The notes: generated by a model not told the origin, from the letters alone. Numbered from the stretch's first letter, positions 50,556 to 60,401 are shown. The stretch is DNA of 64,000 nt from Streptomyces sp. XD-27 (GCF_030553055.1 NZ_CP130713.1:7006001-7070000), one strand, 5' to 3'. A program made the numbers and translations.

Positions 50556-53465
50556 ATGCGCTTTCGCGGGAAGTCCATCCGCCGGAAGATCGTGGCGCTG
50601 TTGCTGGTGCCGCTCGTCTCGCTGACGGCGATCTGGGCGTTCGCGACAGTGATCACCGGTCGTGAGGCGATGCAGCTGCTGGATGCCGCGGACATCGTGG
50701 ACGAGGTCGGCTACCCGGTCGAGGACGCCGTGCACGCGATCCAGAAGGAGCGCCGCCAGGCCCTTATCTTCCTCGCCGACCCGAGCCGTACCGACGCGCT
50801 CACCGTGCTGCGCGCCCGGCAGCAGGACACCGACCAGGTCATCGAGAAGCTGCGCGCCAACGCCGGCGACGGGGACACCCGCGACAAGATGTCCACCGAG
50901 TCCAAGGCCCAGTTGGGCGCGATCCTCAAGACCGCGGACGGCCTGGAGAACGTGCGCCGCAGCATCGAGGGGCGCACGTACACCAGCGAGCGGACGCTCG
51001 CCACGTACAACAAGCTCGTCGACCTCTGCTACATCCTCCGCAGCTCCCTGCACTCGGTGCCCAACGCCGAACTCGACAAGCAGGCCCGCGCCCTGGTCGC
51101 GATGGTCCGCGCCCGCGAAGCCCTCTCCCGCGAGGACGCCATCTACTCCGCGGCGCTCACCGCGGGCACCGTCACCCCCGCCCAGCTGCGGTCGATGTCC
51201 GACCTCATCGCCGAACGCAGCCTGCTCTACGCCACCAACGTGCCGGTGCTGCCGGCCTCCGAACAGAAGATCTTCCAGCGGTACCGGCTCAAGAGCGCGG
51301 CCCCCGAGGCGCTGCGCATCGCCGAGGACCGGATCCAGCGGGCCGGCCCGTCGGGCGCCCTCAAGGCCATGAGCCGGCAGAGCTGGGAGCGCACCGCCAA
51401 GGCCGTCCTCGACGACTACGACCGGCTCAACAGCGAGGCGATGGACCGCTACCAGGACCGCGTCGAGCCCGAGGCCGAGAACGTGCTCCTCCAGGCCGGT
51501 ATCGCGGGCATCCTCGGCTTCCTCGCCCTGGCCGCCTCCATCTTCGTCTCCTTCCGGATCGGCCGGACCCTCATCCGCGACCTGTCCCAGCTCCGCAAGG
51601 ACGCCCAGGAGGTCGCCACCGTCCGGCTGCCCAGCGTCATGCGGCGCCTGGCGGCGGGCGAGCAGGTCGACGTGGAGACCGAGGCGCCCCGACTGAAGTA
51701 CGGCGCCGACGAGATGGGCCAGGTCGGCCAGGCCCTCAACACCGTGCAGCGCGCCGCCGTCGAGGCCGCCGTCAAGCAGGCCGAACTGCGGCACGGCGTC
51801 TCCGAGGTCTTCGTCAACCTCGCCCGCCGCAGCCAGGTGCTGCTGCACCGCCAGCTCACGCTGCTGGACGAGATGGAGCGGCGCACCGAGGACACCGACG
51901 AACTCGCCGACCTCTTCCGGCTGGACCACATGACCACCCGTATGCGGCGGCACGCCGAGGGCCTGGTCATCCTCTCCGGCGCCGCGCCCTCCCGGCAGTG
52001 GCGCAAGCCGATCCCGCTCATGGACGTCGTCCGCGCGGCCGTCGCCGAGGTCGAGGACTACGAGCGGATCGAGGTCCGGCGGCTGCCGCGACTGGCCGTG
52101 GCCGGCCCCGCCGTCGCCGACCTCACCCATCTGATCGCCGAACTCCTGGAGAACGCCACCGTCTTCTCCCCGCCGCACACCGCCGTGCAGGTGCTCGGCG
52201 AGCGGGTCGCCAACGGCTTCACCCTGGAGATCCACGACCGCGGCCTGGGCATGACGCCCGACGCGCTTCTGGAGGCGAACCTGCGGCTGGCCGAGACCCC
52301 CGACTTCGAGCTGTCCGACACCGACCGGCTCGGCCTGTTCGTCGTCAGCCGCCTCGCCCAGCGCCAGGGCGTACGGGTCTCCCTCCAGCCGTCCCCGTAC
52401 GGCGGGACGACCGCGGTGCTGCTCATCCCCGCCAAGCTGCTCACCGACGACGGCGAACCCGACCAGGACGGCCCCGGGGTCGGCCACGCCGAGCCGCGTG
52501 CGGCCCTCGGAAGCGGTGGGCTGGGGACCATCGGCGAGATCCCCGCGGTCTTCCCCGACCACGCGGCGCGCAACTCCTCCCTGCTGGACGGCCGGGCCGA
52601 GCCGACGGAGCGGACGGCGACGCCCAGCTGGTCGCAGGACGGAGTCGCCCCGCTGCCGCAGGGCGGGTTCCCCGCGCGGGCGCAGGACGGGTTCGACGAG
52701 GACGACGAGGAAGCGGGCAGCTTGTTCCGCGGCCGCGGCCTGCCGTCCGTACCGTCCGCCCCCGCCTCGCACATGCGGCCCGTGCCGGACCCGTGGGCGG
52801 CCTCGCCCGCCCAGTCGGCCCCGCCCGTGCAGCCGACGCCGCCGGTCCATCCGGTGCCGCCGGTGGCCGAGCAGCACCAGCACGCCGCCGACCGGCCGCT
52901 GCCCATCCGCACGTCCGGTCCCGCGCCGCTGCCCCGCCGGGTGCCGCCGGTGCTGGTCTCCGACAACGGCCGCCCGGTGCCGGGCGCCCGCCGCGGCCCC
53001 GCTCCCTCGCGGATCGAGGAACCGCGCGTCGAGGAGCCCCGGGGCTGGGACGCGAACGCCGAGGGGCCCCGGGGCTGGGACCCGCATGCCGGGCAGCCCG
53101 CCCCGCCGCTCGCGGGCCCCGTGCCGTACCAGGACCGGGAGTCCCGGCAGGGCCTGCCGCAGCCGTCCGCTCCGACGTGGAACCCCGAGCCCGCAGTGCC
53201 GTCGGCGCCCCAGGAGCCCGCCATGCCCTCGCAAGGAGCCACCCCGGACACCCCGCCCGGACTGCCGCGGCGGATACGACAGGCCAGCCTCGCCCCGCAG
53301 TTGAAGAACGACCCCGTCCCGCGTGATGAGGCGGAACGGTACCCTGCCGAGACCGATGATCCCGAACGCGATGCCGAACAGGCGCGGGCCACGATGGCCT
53401 CGCTCCAACGGGGCTGGCAGCGCGGCCGGCGCCACACCGACGCCGACTTCGGGAATCAGGCGTAA
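50556..53465 (+). CDS. cvnA: Conservon sensor kinase-like protein CvnA (NIT domain, ATPase)
   Basis: 969 residues. TM1 at about 10-35 (KIVALLLVPLVSLTAIWAFATVITG), then an extracytoplasmic nitrate/nitrite-sensor-like helical domain (DAVHAIQKERRQALIFLAD), TM2 about 308-330 (AGIAGILGFLALAASIFVSF) and a HAMP-like linker. The ATPase part has LLENATVFSPP (N box), DRGLGMTPD (G1) and GLFVVSRLAQRQGVRVSLQPSPYGGTTA. The last ~350 residues are Pro-rich and disordered. Conservon CvnA proteins resemble histidine kinases and act with CvnB-D as a membrane GTPase-linked switch. ATG with GGGGAGG upstream. Confidence 0.92.
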   Translation: MRFRGKSIRRKIVALLLVPLVSLTAIWAFATVITGREAMQLLDAADIVDEVGYPVEDAVHAIQKERRQALIFLADPSRTDALTVLRARQQDTDQVIEKLRANAGDGDTRDKMSTESKAQLGAILKTADGLENVRRSIEGRTYTSERTLATYNKLVDLCYILRSSLHSVPNAELDKQARALVAMVRAREALSREDAIYSAALTAGTVTPAQLRSMSDLIAERSLLYATNVPVLPASEQKIFQRYRLKSAAPEALRIAEDRIQRAGPSGALKAMSRQSWERTAKAVLDDYDRLNSEAMDRYQDRVEPEAENVLLQAGIAGILGFLALAASIFVSFRIGRTLIRDLSQLRKDAQEVATVRLPSVMRRLAAGEQVDVETEAPRLKYGADEMGQVGQALNTVQRAAVEAAVKQAELRHGVSEVFVNLARRSQVLLHRQLTLLDEMERRTEDTDELADLFRLDHMTTRMRRHAEGLVILSGAAPSRQWRKPIPLMDVVRAAVAEVEDYERIEVRRLPRLAVAGPAVADLTHLIAELLENATVFSPPHTAVQVLGERVANGFTLEIHDRGLGMTPDALLEANLRLAETPDFELSDTDRLGLFVVSRLAQRQGVRVSLQPSPYGGTTAVLLIPAKLLTDDGEPDQDGPGVGHAEPRAALGSGGLGTIGEIPAVFPDHAARNSSLLDGRAEPTERTATPSWSQDGVAPLPQGGFPARAQDGFDEDDEEAGSLFRGRGLPSVPSAPASHMRPVPDPWAASPAQSAPPVQPTPPVHPVPPVAEQHQHAADRPLPIRTSGPAPLPRRVPPVLVSDNGRPVPGARRGPAPSRIEEPRVEEPRGWDANAEGPRGWDPHAGQPAPPLAGPVPYQDRESRQGLPQPSAPTWNPEPAVPSAPQEPAMPSQGATPDTPPGLPRRIRQASLAPQLKNDPVPRDEAERYPAETDDPERDAEQARATMASLQRGWQRGRRHTDADFGNQA

Positions 53466-53500
53466 GTCAGACCTGGAACGAACTACGAGGGGAACGGTCG

Positions 53501-53923
53501 ATGACCGCACCACACGCCGCAGCACGCCACAACGCGAACTCGGGCGAGTTGAACTGGCTGCTCGACGAACTGGTCGGGCGCGTGGGCAGCATCCGCAAGG
53601 CACTCGTGCTGTCCGGAGACGGACTGCCCACCGGCGGCTCGCGCGACCTGTCCCGCGAGGACGCGGAGCACCTGGCCGCCGTGGCGTCCGGATTCCACAG
53701 CCTCGCCAAGGGCGTGGGACGCCACTTCGACGTCGGACGGGTCCGGCAGACCATCATCGAACTCGACGACGCCTTCCTGTTCGTCACGGCCGCCGGCGAC
53801 GGCAGCTGCCTGGCCGTCCTCGCCGACGCCGACTCCGACGTCGGCCAGGTCGCCTACGAGATGACGCTGCTGGTCAAGCGCGTGGGCGTGCATCTGGGCA
53901 GCGCGCCGCGCTCCGGCGGGTGA
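53501..53923 (+). CDS. cvnB: Conservon CvnB, roadblock/LC7 protein
   Basis: 140 residues. NWLLDELVGRVGSIRKALVLSGDGLPTGGSRDLSREDAEHLAAVASGFHSLAKGVG is the roadblock/LC7 pattern, followed by the beta-strand FLFVTAAGDGSCLAVLAD and a helix. Roadblock proteins regulate small GTPases of the CvnD/MglA kind, acting as GAP-like or scaffold subunits. Starts 35 bp after cvnA. Confidence 0.93.
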   Translation: MTAPHAAARHNANSGELNWLLDELVGRVGSIRKALVLSGDGLPTGGSRDLSREDAEHLAAVASGFHSLAKGVGRHFDVGRVRQTIIELDDAFLFVTAAGDGSCLAVLADADSDVGQVAYEMTLLVKRVGVHLGSAPRSGG

Positions 53924-53932
53924 CGGGGTGAC

Positions 53933-54319
53933 ATGACGCTGGACGCGGAGGGCTGGTTCGACGACGCGGCAGGGCCGGTGGTCCGGCCGTACGCCATGAC
54001 CCGCGGCCGTACCCGCAGCGCCGCTGAGGCCAAGCTCGACCTCATCGCCGTCGTGGTGGCGGACCGTATGGAGAGACGGTCGGTGCCGGACCAGACGCTG
54101 TCGCCGGAGCACATCGAGATCGTCGAGCGCAGCACGGGCACCCCGCTGTCCGTCGCCGAGCTGGCCGCTGAATTAGACCTGCCGGTCGGCGTGATCCGCG
54201 TGCTCATCGGCGACCTGCTGCACGCGGCACTCGTCCGAGTGTCCCGGCCCGTACCTCCGGCGGAACTGCCGGACGAGAGGATTCTGCGCGAGGTGATCAA
54301 TGGTCTACGGGCACTATGA
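53933..54319 (+). CDS. cvnC: Conservon CvnC, DUF742 protein, TTA codon
   Basis: 128 residues. VRPYAMTRGRTRS, LDLIAVVV, LSPEHIEIVERS and SVAELAAELDLPVGVIRVLIGDLLHAALVRV are the DUF742 winged-helix-like signature. Codon 81 (54173-54175) is TTA, a rare codon in Streptomyces, so CvnC synthesis should depend on bldA. The gene ends inside cvnD (20-bp overlap), implying translational coupling. Confidence 0.93.
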   Translation: MTLDAEGWFDDAAGPVVRPYAMTRGRTRSAAEAKLDLIAVVVADRMERRSVPDQTLSPEHIEIVERSTGTPLSVAELAAELDLPVGVIRVLIGDLLHAALVRVSRPVPPAELPDERILREVINGLRAL

Positions 54320-54905
54320 CGGCGGTCGGCCCCAGGCCGCCGACCAGGTCGTCGACCCGGTGACACTCAAGATCCTGGTGGCGGGCGGCTTCGGCGCGGG
54401 CAAGACCACGCTGGTCGGCGCCGTCAGCGAGATCAAGCCGCTGCGCACCGAGGAACTGCTCACCGAGGCGGGTCGCCCGGTCGACGACCTGGCGGGCGTG
54501 GAGGGCAAGCGCACCACGACGGTCGCCATGGACTTCGGGCGCATCACGCTCCGCGAGGACCTGGTGCTGTACCTGTTCGGCACCCCCGGCCAGGACCGGT
54601 TCTGGTTCCTGTGGGACGAGCTGTCCACGGGCGCGCTGGGCGCGGTCGTCCTGGCCGACACCCGCCGGCTCCAGGACTGCTTCGCCGCCGTCGACTACTT
54701 CGAGCGGCGCGGCATCGCGTTCACGGTCGCCGTCAACTGCTTCGACAACGCTCCCCGCTACCCGGAGGAGACGGTGCGCGACGCGCTCGACCTCGACCCG
54801 GGCACGCCCGTCGTGCTGTGCGACGCGCGGCACCGGGAGTCGGTCAAGGAGGTGCTCATCTCGGTCGTCGAGCACGCGATGATGGTGTCCGCGACCCAGC
54901 GCTGA
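54300..54905 (+). CDS. cvnD: Conservon CvnD, Ras-like GTP-binding protein
   Basis: 201 residues. G1 GFGAGKTT (30-37), G3 FGTPGQDRF, G4 NCFD and G5 CDARH are intact; G2 threonines are in KRTTTVAMDFG. This group acts as the membrane-associated GTPase output of conservons, switched by CvnA/CvnB. It overlaps cvnC by 20 bp and ends before a strong terminator. Confidence 0.94.
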   Translation: MVYGHYDGGRPQAADQVVDPVTLKILVAGGFGAGKTTLVGAVSEIKPLRTEELLTEAGRPVDDLAGVEGKRTTTVAMDFGRITLREDLVLYLFGTPGQDRFWFLWDELSTGALGAVVLADTRRLQDCFAAVDYFERRGIAFTVAVNCFDNAPRYPEETVRDALDLDPGTPVVLCDARHRESVKEVLISVVEHAMMVSATQR

Positions 54906-54921
54906 CCCGGCACTGTGGGAC

Positions 54922-54953
54922 GGCCCGTACCCCGCCGTTCGCGGGTACGGGCC
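54922..54953. terminator. Terminator between cvnD and glpK
   Basis: GGCCCGTACCCCGC (54922-54935) pairs with GCGGGTACGGGCC (54941-54953) with one bulged C. Located between convergent stops at 54905 and 54987. Confidence 0.75.
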
Positions 54954-54986
54954 GTGGCGTCGGCGGAGCCCGGTGCCGAGAGGCGC

Positions 54987-56504
54987 TCAGCCCCCGTCGC
55001 CGCCGGCCTCCTGCCAGCCGAAGGACCGCTCCACCGCCCGGCGCCAGTTGCGGTACTCCCGCTCCCGCGCCTCGGCGGGCATCGTCGGCGCCCACTCGGC
55101 GTCCCGCCGCCAGTGGGTCCGCAGCTCGTCGAGGTCCTGCCACACCCCGGTGGCCAGCCCCGCCGCGTACGCCGCACCCAGGCACGTGGTCTCCGCCACC
55201 ACCGGGCGGATCACGGGCACCCCCAGCACATCCGCCTGATGCTGCATCAGCAGCCCGTTGGCGGTCATGCCGCCGTCGACCTTGAGCGTCGTGATCCGTA
55301 CCCGCGAGTCCTGGTACATCGCGTCGACCACCTCCCGGGTCTGCCAGCTCGTCGCCTCCAGCACCGCGCGGGCCAGGTGCGCCTTGGTGACGTACCGGGT
55401 CAGTCCGGTGACCACCCCGCGCGCGTCGGACCTCCAGTACGGCGCGAACAACCCGGAGAAGGCCGGGACGATGTACGCGCCGCCGTTGTCGGCCACGCTC
55501 GCCGCCAGCGGCTCGATCTCCTCGGCGGAGCGGATGATGCCCAGTTGGTCGCGGAACCACTGCACCAGCGCCCCGGTGATCGCGATCGACCCCTCCAGGC
55601 AGTAGACGGGCGCCTCGCCGCCCAGCCGGTAGCCCACCGTGGTCAGAAGCCCGTTCGTGGACGGCACCGGCCGGTCGCCGGTGTTCAGCAGCAGGAAGCT
55701 GCCGGTGCCGTAGGTGTTCTTCGCCTCGCCGACGCCGTAGCAGGTCTGGCCGAACACGGCGGCCTGCTGGTCGCCGAGCGCGGCGGCCACGGGGACGCCC
55801 GCGAGCTGCCCGACCGCCGTGCCGTACACCTCGGCGGAGCACCGGATCTCCGGCAGGACCGCCTCGGGTATGTCCATCGCGGACAGGATGCCCGGATCCC
55901 ACTGGAGGGTCGCCAGGTTCATCAGCAGGGTGCGGGAGGCGTTGGTGACGTCGGTGACGTGCACCCCGCCGTCCGTACCGCCGGTCAGGTTCCAGATCAG
56001 CCAGGAGTCGACGGTGCCGAACGCGATCTCCCCGCGCTCGGCGCGACGCCGCAGCCCTGGCACCCGGTCCAGCAGCCAGGCGGCCTTCGGCCCCGAGAAG
56101 TAGCTGGCCAGCGGCAGCCCGGTGGCGTCACGGAACCGGTCCTGCCCCAGTTCGCCGCCGAGTTCCTGGCAGAGGCCGGAGGTACGGGTGTCCTGCCAGA
56201 CGATGGCGTTGTGCACCGGCTCGCCGGTGGACCGGTCCCACAGGACGGTGGTCTCCCGCTGGTTGGTGATGCCCAGCGCGCTCACCTGCTCGGGCCGCAG
56301 GCCCGCCGCGGCGAGCGCCCCGGCCACCACGGCCTGCACCGTGGACCAGATCTCGCGGGCGTCGTGCTCGACCCAGCCGGGCTGGGGGAAGATCTGGCGG
56401 TGCTCGCGCTGGTCGACGGCGATGATCCCGCCGCCGGAGTCGAAGACGATGCAGCGGCTGGAGGTGGTGCCCTGGTCGATGGCGGCGACGTAACGGTCCG
56501 TCAT
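54987..56504 (-). CDS. glpK: Glycerol kinase
   Basis: 505 residues, full length. [17 protein letters not shown] (phosphate 1), [55 protein letters not shown], and [20 protein letters not shown] are FGGY glycerol-kinase motifs. Reaction: ATP + glycerol to sn-glycerol-3-phosphate. ATG with GGGAG upstream. Unlike the usual operon there is no glpF or glpD next to it; it lies downstream of the EAL-GGDEF gene on the same strand with a 176-bp gap. Confidence 0.95.
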   Translation of the reverse strand: MTDRYVAAIDQGTTSSRCIVFDSGGGIIAVDQREHRQIFPQPGWVEHDAREIWSTVQAVVAGALAAAGLRPEQVSALGITNQRETTVLWDRSTGEPVHNAIVWQDTRTSGLCQELGGELGQDRFRDATGLPLASYFSGPKAAWLLDRVPGLRRRAERGEIAFGTVDSWLIWNLTGGTDGGVHVTDVTNASRTLLMNLATLQWDPGILSAMDIPEAVLPEIRCSAEVYGTAVGQLAGVPVAAALGDQQAAVFGQTCYGVGEAKNTYGTGSFLLLNTGDRPVPSTNGLLTTVGYRLGGEAPVYCLEGSIAITGALVQWFRDQLGIIRSAEEIEPLAASVADNGGAYIVPAFSGLFAPYWRSDARGVVTGLTRYVTKAHLARAVLEATSWQTREVVDAMYQDSRVRITTLKVDGGMTANGLLMQHQADVLGVPVIRPVVAETTCLGAAYAAGLATGVWQDLDELRTHWRRDAEWAPTMPAEAREREYRNWRRAVERSFGWQEAGGDGG

Positions 56505-56680
56505 GACGGCTCCCGATTCAGAAGGCGGCTGCCAGTGTTCTGCGGAGGTGACGGAGCGTCAAGGAGCGGGTTGCGGCGGCGGCCGGCCTGCCTGTCCGCC
56601 CGCGGCAGCGCCTATGCCCGCGCATGCGCCTACGCCCGCGGCAAGGCATACGGCAGCGCCCGCGCCTCCCCCCCCGGCGC

Positions 56681-58474
56681 CTACGCCCGCGCCTGCGCCG
56701 CGCCCGCCACTCCGTCTCCGCGCCGTGCCACCTGCGCCGAAGCTGTCGCTCCGCCGCCTGCGCCTGTGCCTGTGCCTGCGCCTGGGGCCCGCGCCGGGCC
56801 CGACTCGCCGCCCGGGCCCGAGGCCCGCGCGGCGCCCGCGCCGCGCCGTACCTCCTGGCCCGCCGCGCCCGGCCGCGCCAGCACCCAGCTCGCCCCGCGC
56901 AGCGACTTGGCGGACTTCTTCAGCGGCGCGAGGCACGCGGCGGCCTGCCGGTGGTCGGTGACGCTGCCCGGCGGGCAGACCACCGTGGCCAGCGACAGCG
57001 TGACCGGCAGCCCGCCCGCCGACCAGGCGGTGTCCAGCACGGCGGCGGCGATGGGCTCCGGCCCGTCGGGCCCGTCCGGATCGGTGAGCACCAGGAAGTC
57101 GTCGCCGCCGATGTGCCCGATCCGGGCCGCCCGGCGGCCCGTGGCGGCGTCGGCCAGCGTACGGCCCACCGAGCGGATCAGCTCGTCGCCCGCCGCGAAC
57201 CCCGCCCCGTCGTTGACCTGCTTGAAGCCGTCCACGTCCAGCCAGCTCAGCGCGAAGGCCCGGCCCGTCGCGATCCGCCGGTCCACCTCCGCGTTGACCG
57301 TGTCGGAACCGGGCAGCCGGGTCAGCGGATTGAGCCGGGCCGCCTCCTCCACCCGGCTCTCCGCCAGTGCCCGCACGATGTCGGCCAGGTGGACCATGCC
57401 CACGCAGCGGCCCGCGCCGTCCACCACCGCCACGTCGTCGCCGGTACGGGACCGTTCGTCGGCCGCGACCACGTCCAGGACCTCCCACGCCGTGGCGTCC
57501 AGCGGCACCGTACGGGGGCAGTCGGCCAGCTTCACGGCGGGCCGGTCGGCGTACAGCGCGTGCCCGTAGCGCCCGGACAGCGACAGCAGGAAGCGGTCGC
57601 GGTGCACGGCCCGCCGGGGGACGCCGCCCGCGTCCACCAGCATGACGCTGGAGATGCCCGGCGATCCGGTGAGCAGGGCACGGACGTGCTCGGCCGACGC
57701 GGACAGCGGCAGCAGCGCGGCGGGCTGGACGAACTGCGCGATCCGAGGCTCGCGCGGACCGGCCGCCGCGGGCGGCGGGGCGGCGACCGCCGGCCGGTGG
57801 ATGTCGACCGCCGGGCGGCGGGCCGGGGGCGCGAAGAGGTTGCCCTGCGCGAGCTGCGCGCCCGCGCCGCGCGCCGCGGCGCACTGCCGCTCGGTCTCCA
57901 CGCCCTCGGCGGCCAGCAGTGCGCCGAAGCCGTCGCACAGCTGCCGCAGCGCGGCGACCGCGGCCCGGCTGCCGGCGTCCTGCGGCAGCCCGGCGACGAG
58001 CGTGGCGTCCAGCTTGACCAGGTCGGGGGCGAGCCGGGTGAGCAGCCGCAGCGGCAGGTCCCCGTCACCGACTCCGTCGACGCAGATCCGGTAGCCCCGG
58101 CGGCGCAGCTCCGCGACGGCCGCCACGAGGCCGCGGCGCGGGACGCCGCCGAACGGCGGGCCCACATCCAGGGTGATCTCCCACGGACGGCGCCCGGCCG
58201 CCACGACCACCCGGTCCAGGGACGGCAGGCCGGGCAGGGCGGCGACGGTGGCGGCGAAGACGTTCACATGCAAGGGCAGCAGCGCCTCGTGGCGTGCGGC
58301 CGCGCGCACCGCGAGCCCGGCCAGTTCGACGTCGGTGCGCGGGTCCCGCCGCGCGTCCGCGAGCACGTCGCCGGTCTCGGGGCGGGCGAGTATCTCCAGC
58401 GCGGTGACCGAGGCGGTGGTGAGGTTCACGACGGGCTGGTACGCGAAGCGGAGATCGTCCGTCCAGGAGGGCAC
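56681..58474 (-). CDS. EAL-CBS-GGDEF protein with degenerate active sites
   Basis: About 597 residues from GTG 58474 (PSWTDDLRFAYQPVV follows); the start is uncertain. EAL domain: ALEILARPE in place of the ExLxR site, LHVNVFAAT, CVDGVGDGD where active enzymes have DDFG, LLAAEGVET, QGNLFAPP. A CBS-pair-like segment follows (ISSVMLVDAGG...VAVVDGAGRCVGMVHLADIV). The GGDEF domain has GGDDF instead of GG(D/E)EF, with LSWLDVDGFKQVND well kept. The C-terminal ~50 residues are Gly/Ala low complexity. I infer it may bind nucleotides and sense rather than turn over c-di-GMP, at least for the EAL half. Upstream of glpK on the same strand. Confidence 0.8.
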   Translation of the reverse strand: MPSWTDDLRFAYQPVVNLTTASVTALEILARPETGDVLADARRDPRTDVELAGLAVRAAARHEALLPLHVNVFAATVAALPGLPSLDRVVVAAGRRPWEITLDVGPPFGGVPRRGLVAAVAELRRRGYRICVDGVGDGDLPLRLLTRLAPDLVKLDATLVAGLPQDAGSRAAVAALRQLCDGFGALLAAEGVETERQCAAARGAGAQLAQGNLFAPPARRPAVDIHRPAVAAPPPAAAGPREPRIAQFVQPAALLPLSASAEHVRALLTGSPGISSVMLVDAGGVPRRAVHRDRFLLSLSGRYGHALYADRPAVKLADCPRTVPLDATAWEVLDVVAADERSRTGDDVAVVDGAGRCVGMVHLADIVRALAESRVEEAARLNPLTRLPGSDTVNAEVDRRIATGRAFALSWLDVDGFKQVNDGAGFAAGDELIRSVGRTLADAATGRRAARIGHIGGDDFLVLTDPDGPDGPEPIAAAVLDTAWSAGGLPVTLSLATVVCPPGSVTDHRQAAACLAPLKKSAKSLRGASWVLARPGAAGQEVRRGAGAARASGPGGESGPARAPGAGTGTGAGGGATASAQVARRGDGVAGAAQARA

Positions 58475-58755
58475 GCCAGCAGGATGGCGGGCGGGCGCAG
58501 CCAACGGCGCGCGGTTCACGCGGAGTTCACGCGTCCTTTCGGAGCGTACGGACTTCTCCCCAAGCGTGCGGTTGCTTCCCGGAGCGTACGGCCCGCCGCG
58601 CGCCTCCGGGCCCACCCCGCGGACGGCCGGGTAAGGCCGCGCGAGGACGGGAGCGGGGCCGTGCGAGGACGGGACCGGAACCGCGAGGTGTCCGGGGCCG
58701 GGGCCGCGCGAGGACGGGACCGCAGCCGCGCGCGGCGTCCGGGGTCCGAGCCGCA
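58475..58755. other. 281-bp intergenic stretch with GCGAGGACGGGACC repeats
   Basis: No gene supported. From 58635 to 58725 an imperfect unit (GCCGCGCGAGGACGGGACC) recurs three to four times. It separates the thiolase stop from the EAL-GGDEF start. No clear promoter found. Confidence 0.5.
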
Positions 58756-59946
58756 TCAGATCACCGCGACCACCGACGACCCGTGGCCGAACAGCCCCTG
58801 GTTCGCGGTGATCCCGGCCCGCGCCCCGGGTACCTGCCGGTCGCCCGCCTGCCCGCGCAGCTGCCACGTCAACTCGCAGACCTGGGCGATGGCCTGTGCC
58901 GGGACCGCCTCGCCGAAGGACGCCAGCCCACCGCTGGGGTTGACCGGCAGCCGCCCGCCCAGCGCCGTCGCCCCCTCCCGCAGCAGCTTCGCGGCGTCCC
59001 CGGCCGCGCACAGCCCCAGGTCCTCGTACCACTGGAGCTCCAGCGCGGTCGACAGGTCGTACACCTCCGCGAGCGACAGGTCCGCCGGGCCGAGCCCGGC
59101 CTCCTCGTACGCGGCGTGCGCGATGGACGGCCGGAAGCCCCGCGCGGGCGGGGGCGTGCCCGCGGCCGAGTCCGTGGCGATGTCCGGCAGATCCAGGTCG
59201 GTGCGCGGATAGCGCGGGGTGACCGTGGACACGGCGCGGATCCGGACCGGGCGCGGATGGCCGTGCCGCCGCGCGAAGTCCATGCCGGACAGCACCAGGG
59301 CGGCGCCGCCGTCGGAGGTGGCGCAGATGTCCAGCAGCCGCAGCGGGGCGGCGACGACGGGGGAGGCGGCGACCTCGTCGGCGGTCACCCGCCGCCGGTA
59401 GCGGGCCAGCGGGTTGGCGGCGCCCGCGGTCGCGTTCTTCACCTTCACCCGGGCGAAGTCCTCGGGCGTGTCGCCGTGTTCGGCCATCCGACGGCGGGCG
59501 TAGAGCGCGAAATAGGCGGGGTTGGTGGCGCCCAGCAGCCGGAACCGCAGCCAGTCCGGGTCGTCGGGCCGGTCGCCGCCCGCGGGCGCGAAGAACCCCT
59601 TGGGCGCCGCGTCCGCGCCGACCACGAGCACGACCTCCGCCAGGCCGGCCAGGATCTGCGCTCGGGCGCTCGCGATGGCGTGCGCGCCGGAGGCGCACGC
59701 CGCGTACACGGTGCTCACCCGCGCGCCCTGCCACCCCAGCGCACGGGAGAAGGCCGAGCCCGCGACGTGCCCCGGATACCCGCCGCGCACGGTCCCTGCG
59801 CCGACTACCGATCCGATGCGGGACCAGGGGAGAGCGGCGTCGGCGAGGGCGGCGCGCGCGGCGGCGGCCCCGTACTCGACGAAGGACCGCCCCCACTTGC
59901 CCCACGGATGCATCCCGGCGCCCAGCACCGCCACGTCGCCGGTCAC
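58756..59946 (-). CDS. Thiolase (SCP-x/lipid-transfer type) with intact nucleophile Cys
   Basis: 396 residues, GTG start overlapping the upstream DUF35 stop. VAVLGAGMHPWGKWG at the N-terminus, then STVYAACASGAHAIASAR with the nucleophilic Cys, VKVKNATAGAANPLARYRR, ATSDGGAALVLSG, and VNPSGGLASFGEAVPAQAIAQVCEL. NQGLFGHGSS supplies the late His. Family reaction: thiolytic or condensing chemistry on 3-oxoacyl-CoA of branched lipids. It contrasts with the two Cys-less homologues at 6780-9001. Partner: the DUF35 protein immediately upstream. Confidence 0.87.
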   Translation of the reverse strand: MTGDVAVLGAGMHPWGKWGRSFVEYGAAAARAALADAALPWSRIGSVVGAGTVRGGYPGHVAGSAFSRALGWQGARVSTVYAACASGAHAIASARAQILAGLAEVVLVVGADAAPKGFFAPAGGDRPDDPDWLRFRLLGATNPAYFALYARRRMAEHGDTPEDFARVKVKNATAGAANPLARYRRRVTADEVAASPVVAAPLRLLDICATSDGGAALVLSGMDFARRHGHPRPVRIRAVSTVTPRYPRTDLDLPDIATDSAAGTPPPARGFRPSIAHAAYEEAGLGPADLSLAEVYDLSTALELQWYEDLGLCAAGDAAKLLREGATALGGRLPVNPSGGLASFGEAVPAQAIAQVCELTWQLRGQAGDRQVPGARAGITANQGLFGHGSSVVAVI

Positions 59947-60401
59947 GGAGCCCCCTCCGATACGGGCCGCCAGTACCAGGTCGTCCAGACCTGCCCGGCG
60001 TCCTCGTTCAGCACCCCCGGTACGGCCCGAACCGTCATCCCCACGGCGAGGTCGGCCACGGTCAGCCCCGGCTCGCCCTGCCCGAGCACCACCATCCGCT
60101 CGGCCGCCAGCTCCACCGCGATGAGGGTGTACGGCCGCCACTCCCGGTCGTCGTCCCACACGTAGGGCGCGGGCGGCCGGTAGCGGCCGTCGGTGTACGA
60201 CCACACCCGGCCGCAACGGGAGAGCGGCACCTCGTCGAGCTCGGCGCCGCCGCAGCCCGGATCGCGGCAGGACGCGTCCTCGCGAGGGAAGAACACCGCC
60301 GAGCAGGCACGGCACCGCGTGCCCAGCAGCCGGAAGTCCTCTGTGTTCTCGGTGTCTCCGGTGAACCAGCCGGACACCACCGGCGTACGCGCGCGCGACA
60401 T
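59943..60401 (-). CDS. DUF35 OB-fold/zinc-ribbon protein (thiolase partner)
   Basis: 152 residues from MSRARTPVVSGWF, with AGGGAGGG upstream. Zinc ribbon CRACSAVFFPREDASCRDPGC (about 28-48), then the OB fold (GRVWSYTDGRYRPPAPYVW...YTLIAVELAAERMVVLGQG). Such proteins bind thiolase-fold partners and acyl-CoA; here the stop overlaps the thiolase start, a conserved pairing. First gene of a two-gene unit. Confidence 0.88.
   Translation of the reverse strand: MSRARTPVVSGWFTGDTENTEDFRLLGTRCRACSAVFFPREDASCRDPGCGGAELDEVPLSRCGRVWSYTDGRYRPPAPYVWDDDREWRPYTLIAVELAAERMVVLGQGEPGLTVADLAVGMTVRAVPGVLNEDAGQVWTTWYWRPVSEGAP

Noticed and set aside
56681..59905. Long minus-strand frame suggesting one 1,074-residue protein
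   Set aside because: The part above 58474 is the alternate frame of the thiolase gene and has no domain character; only the EAL-GGDEF part is real.
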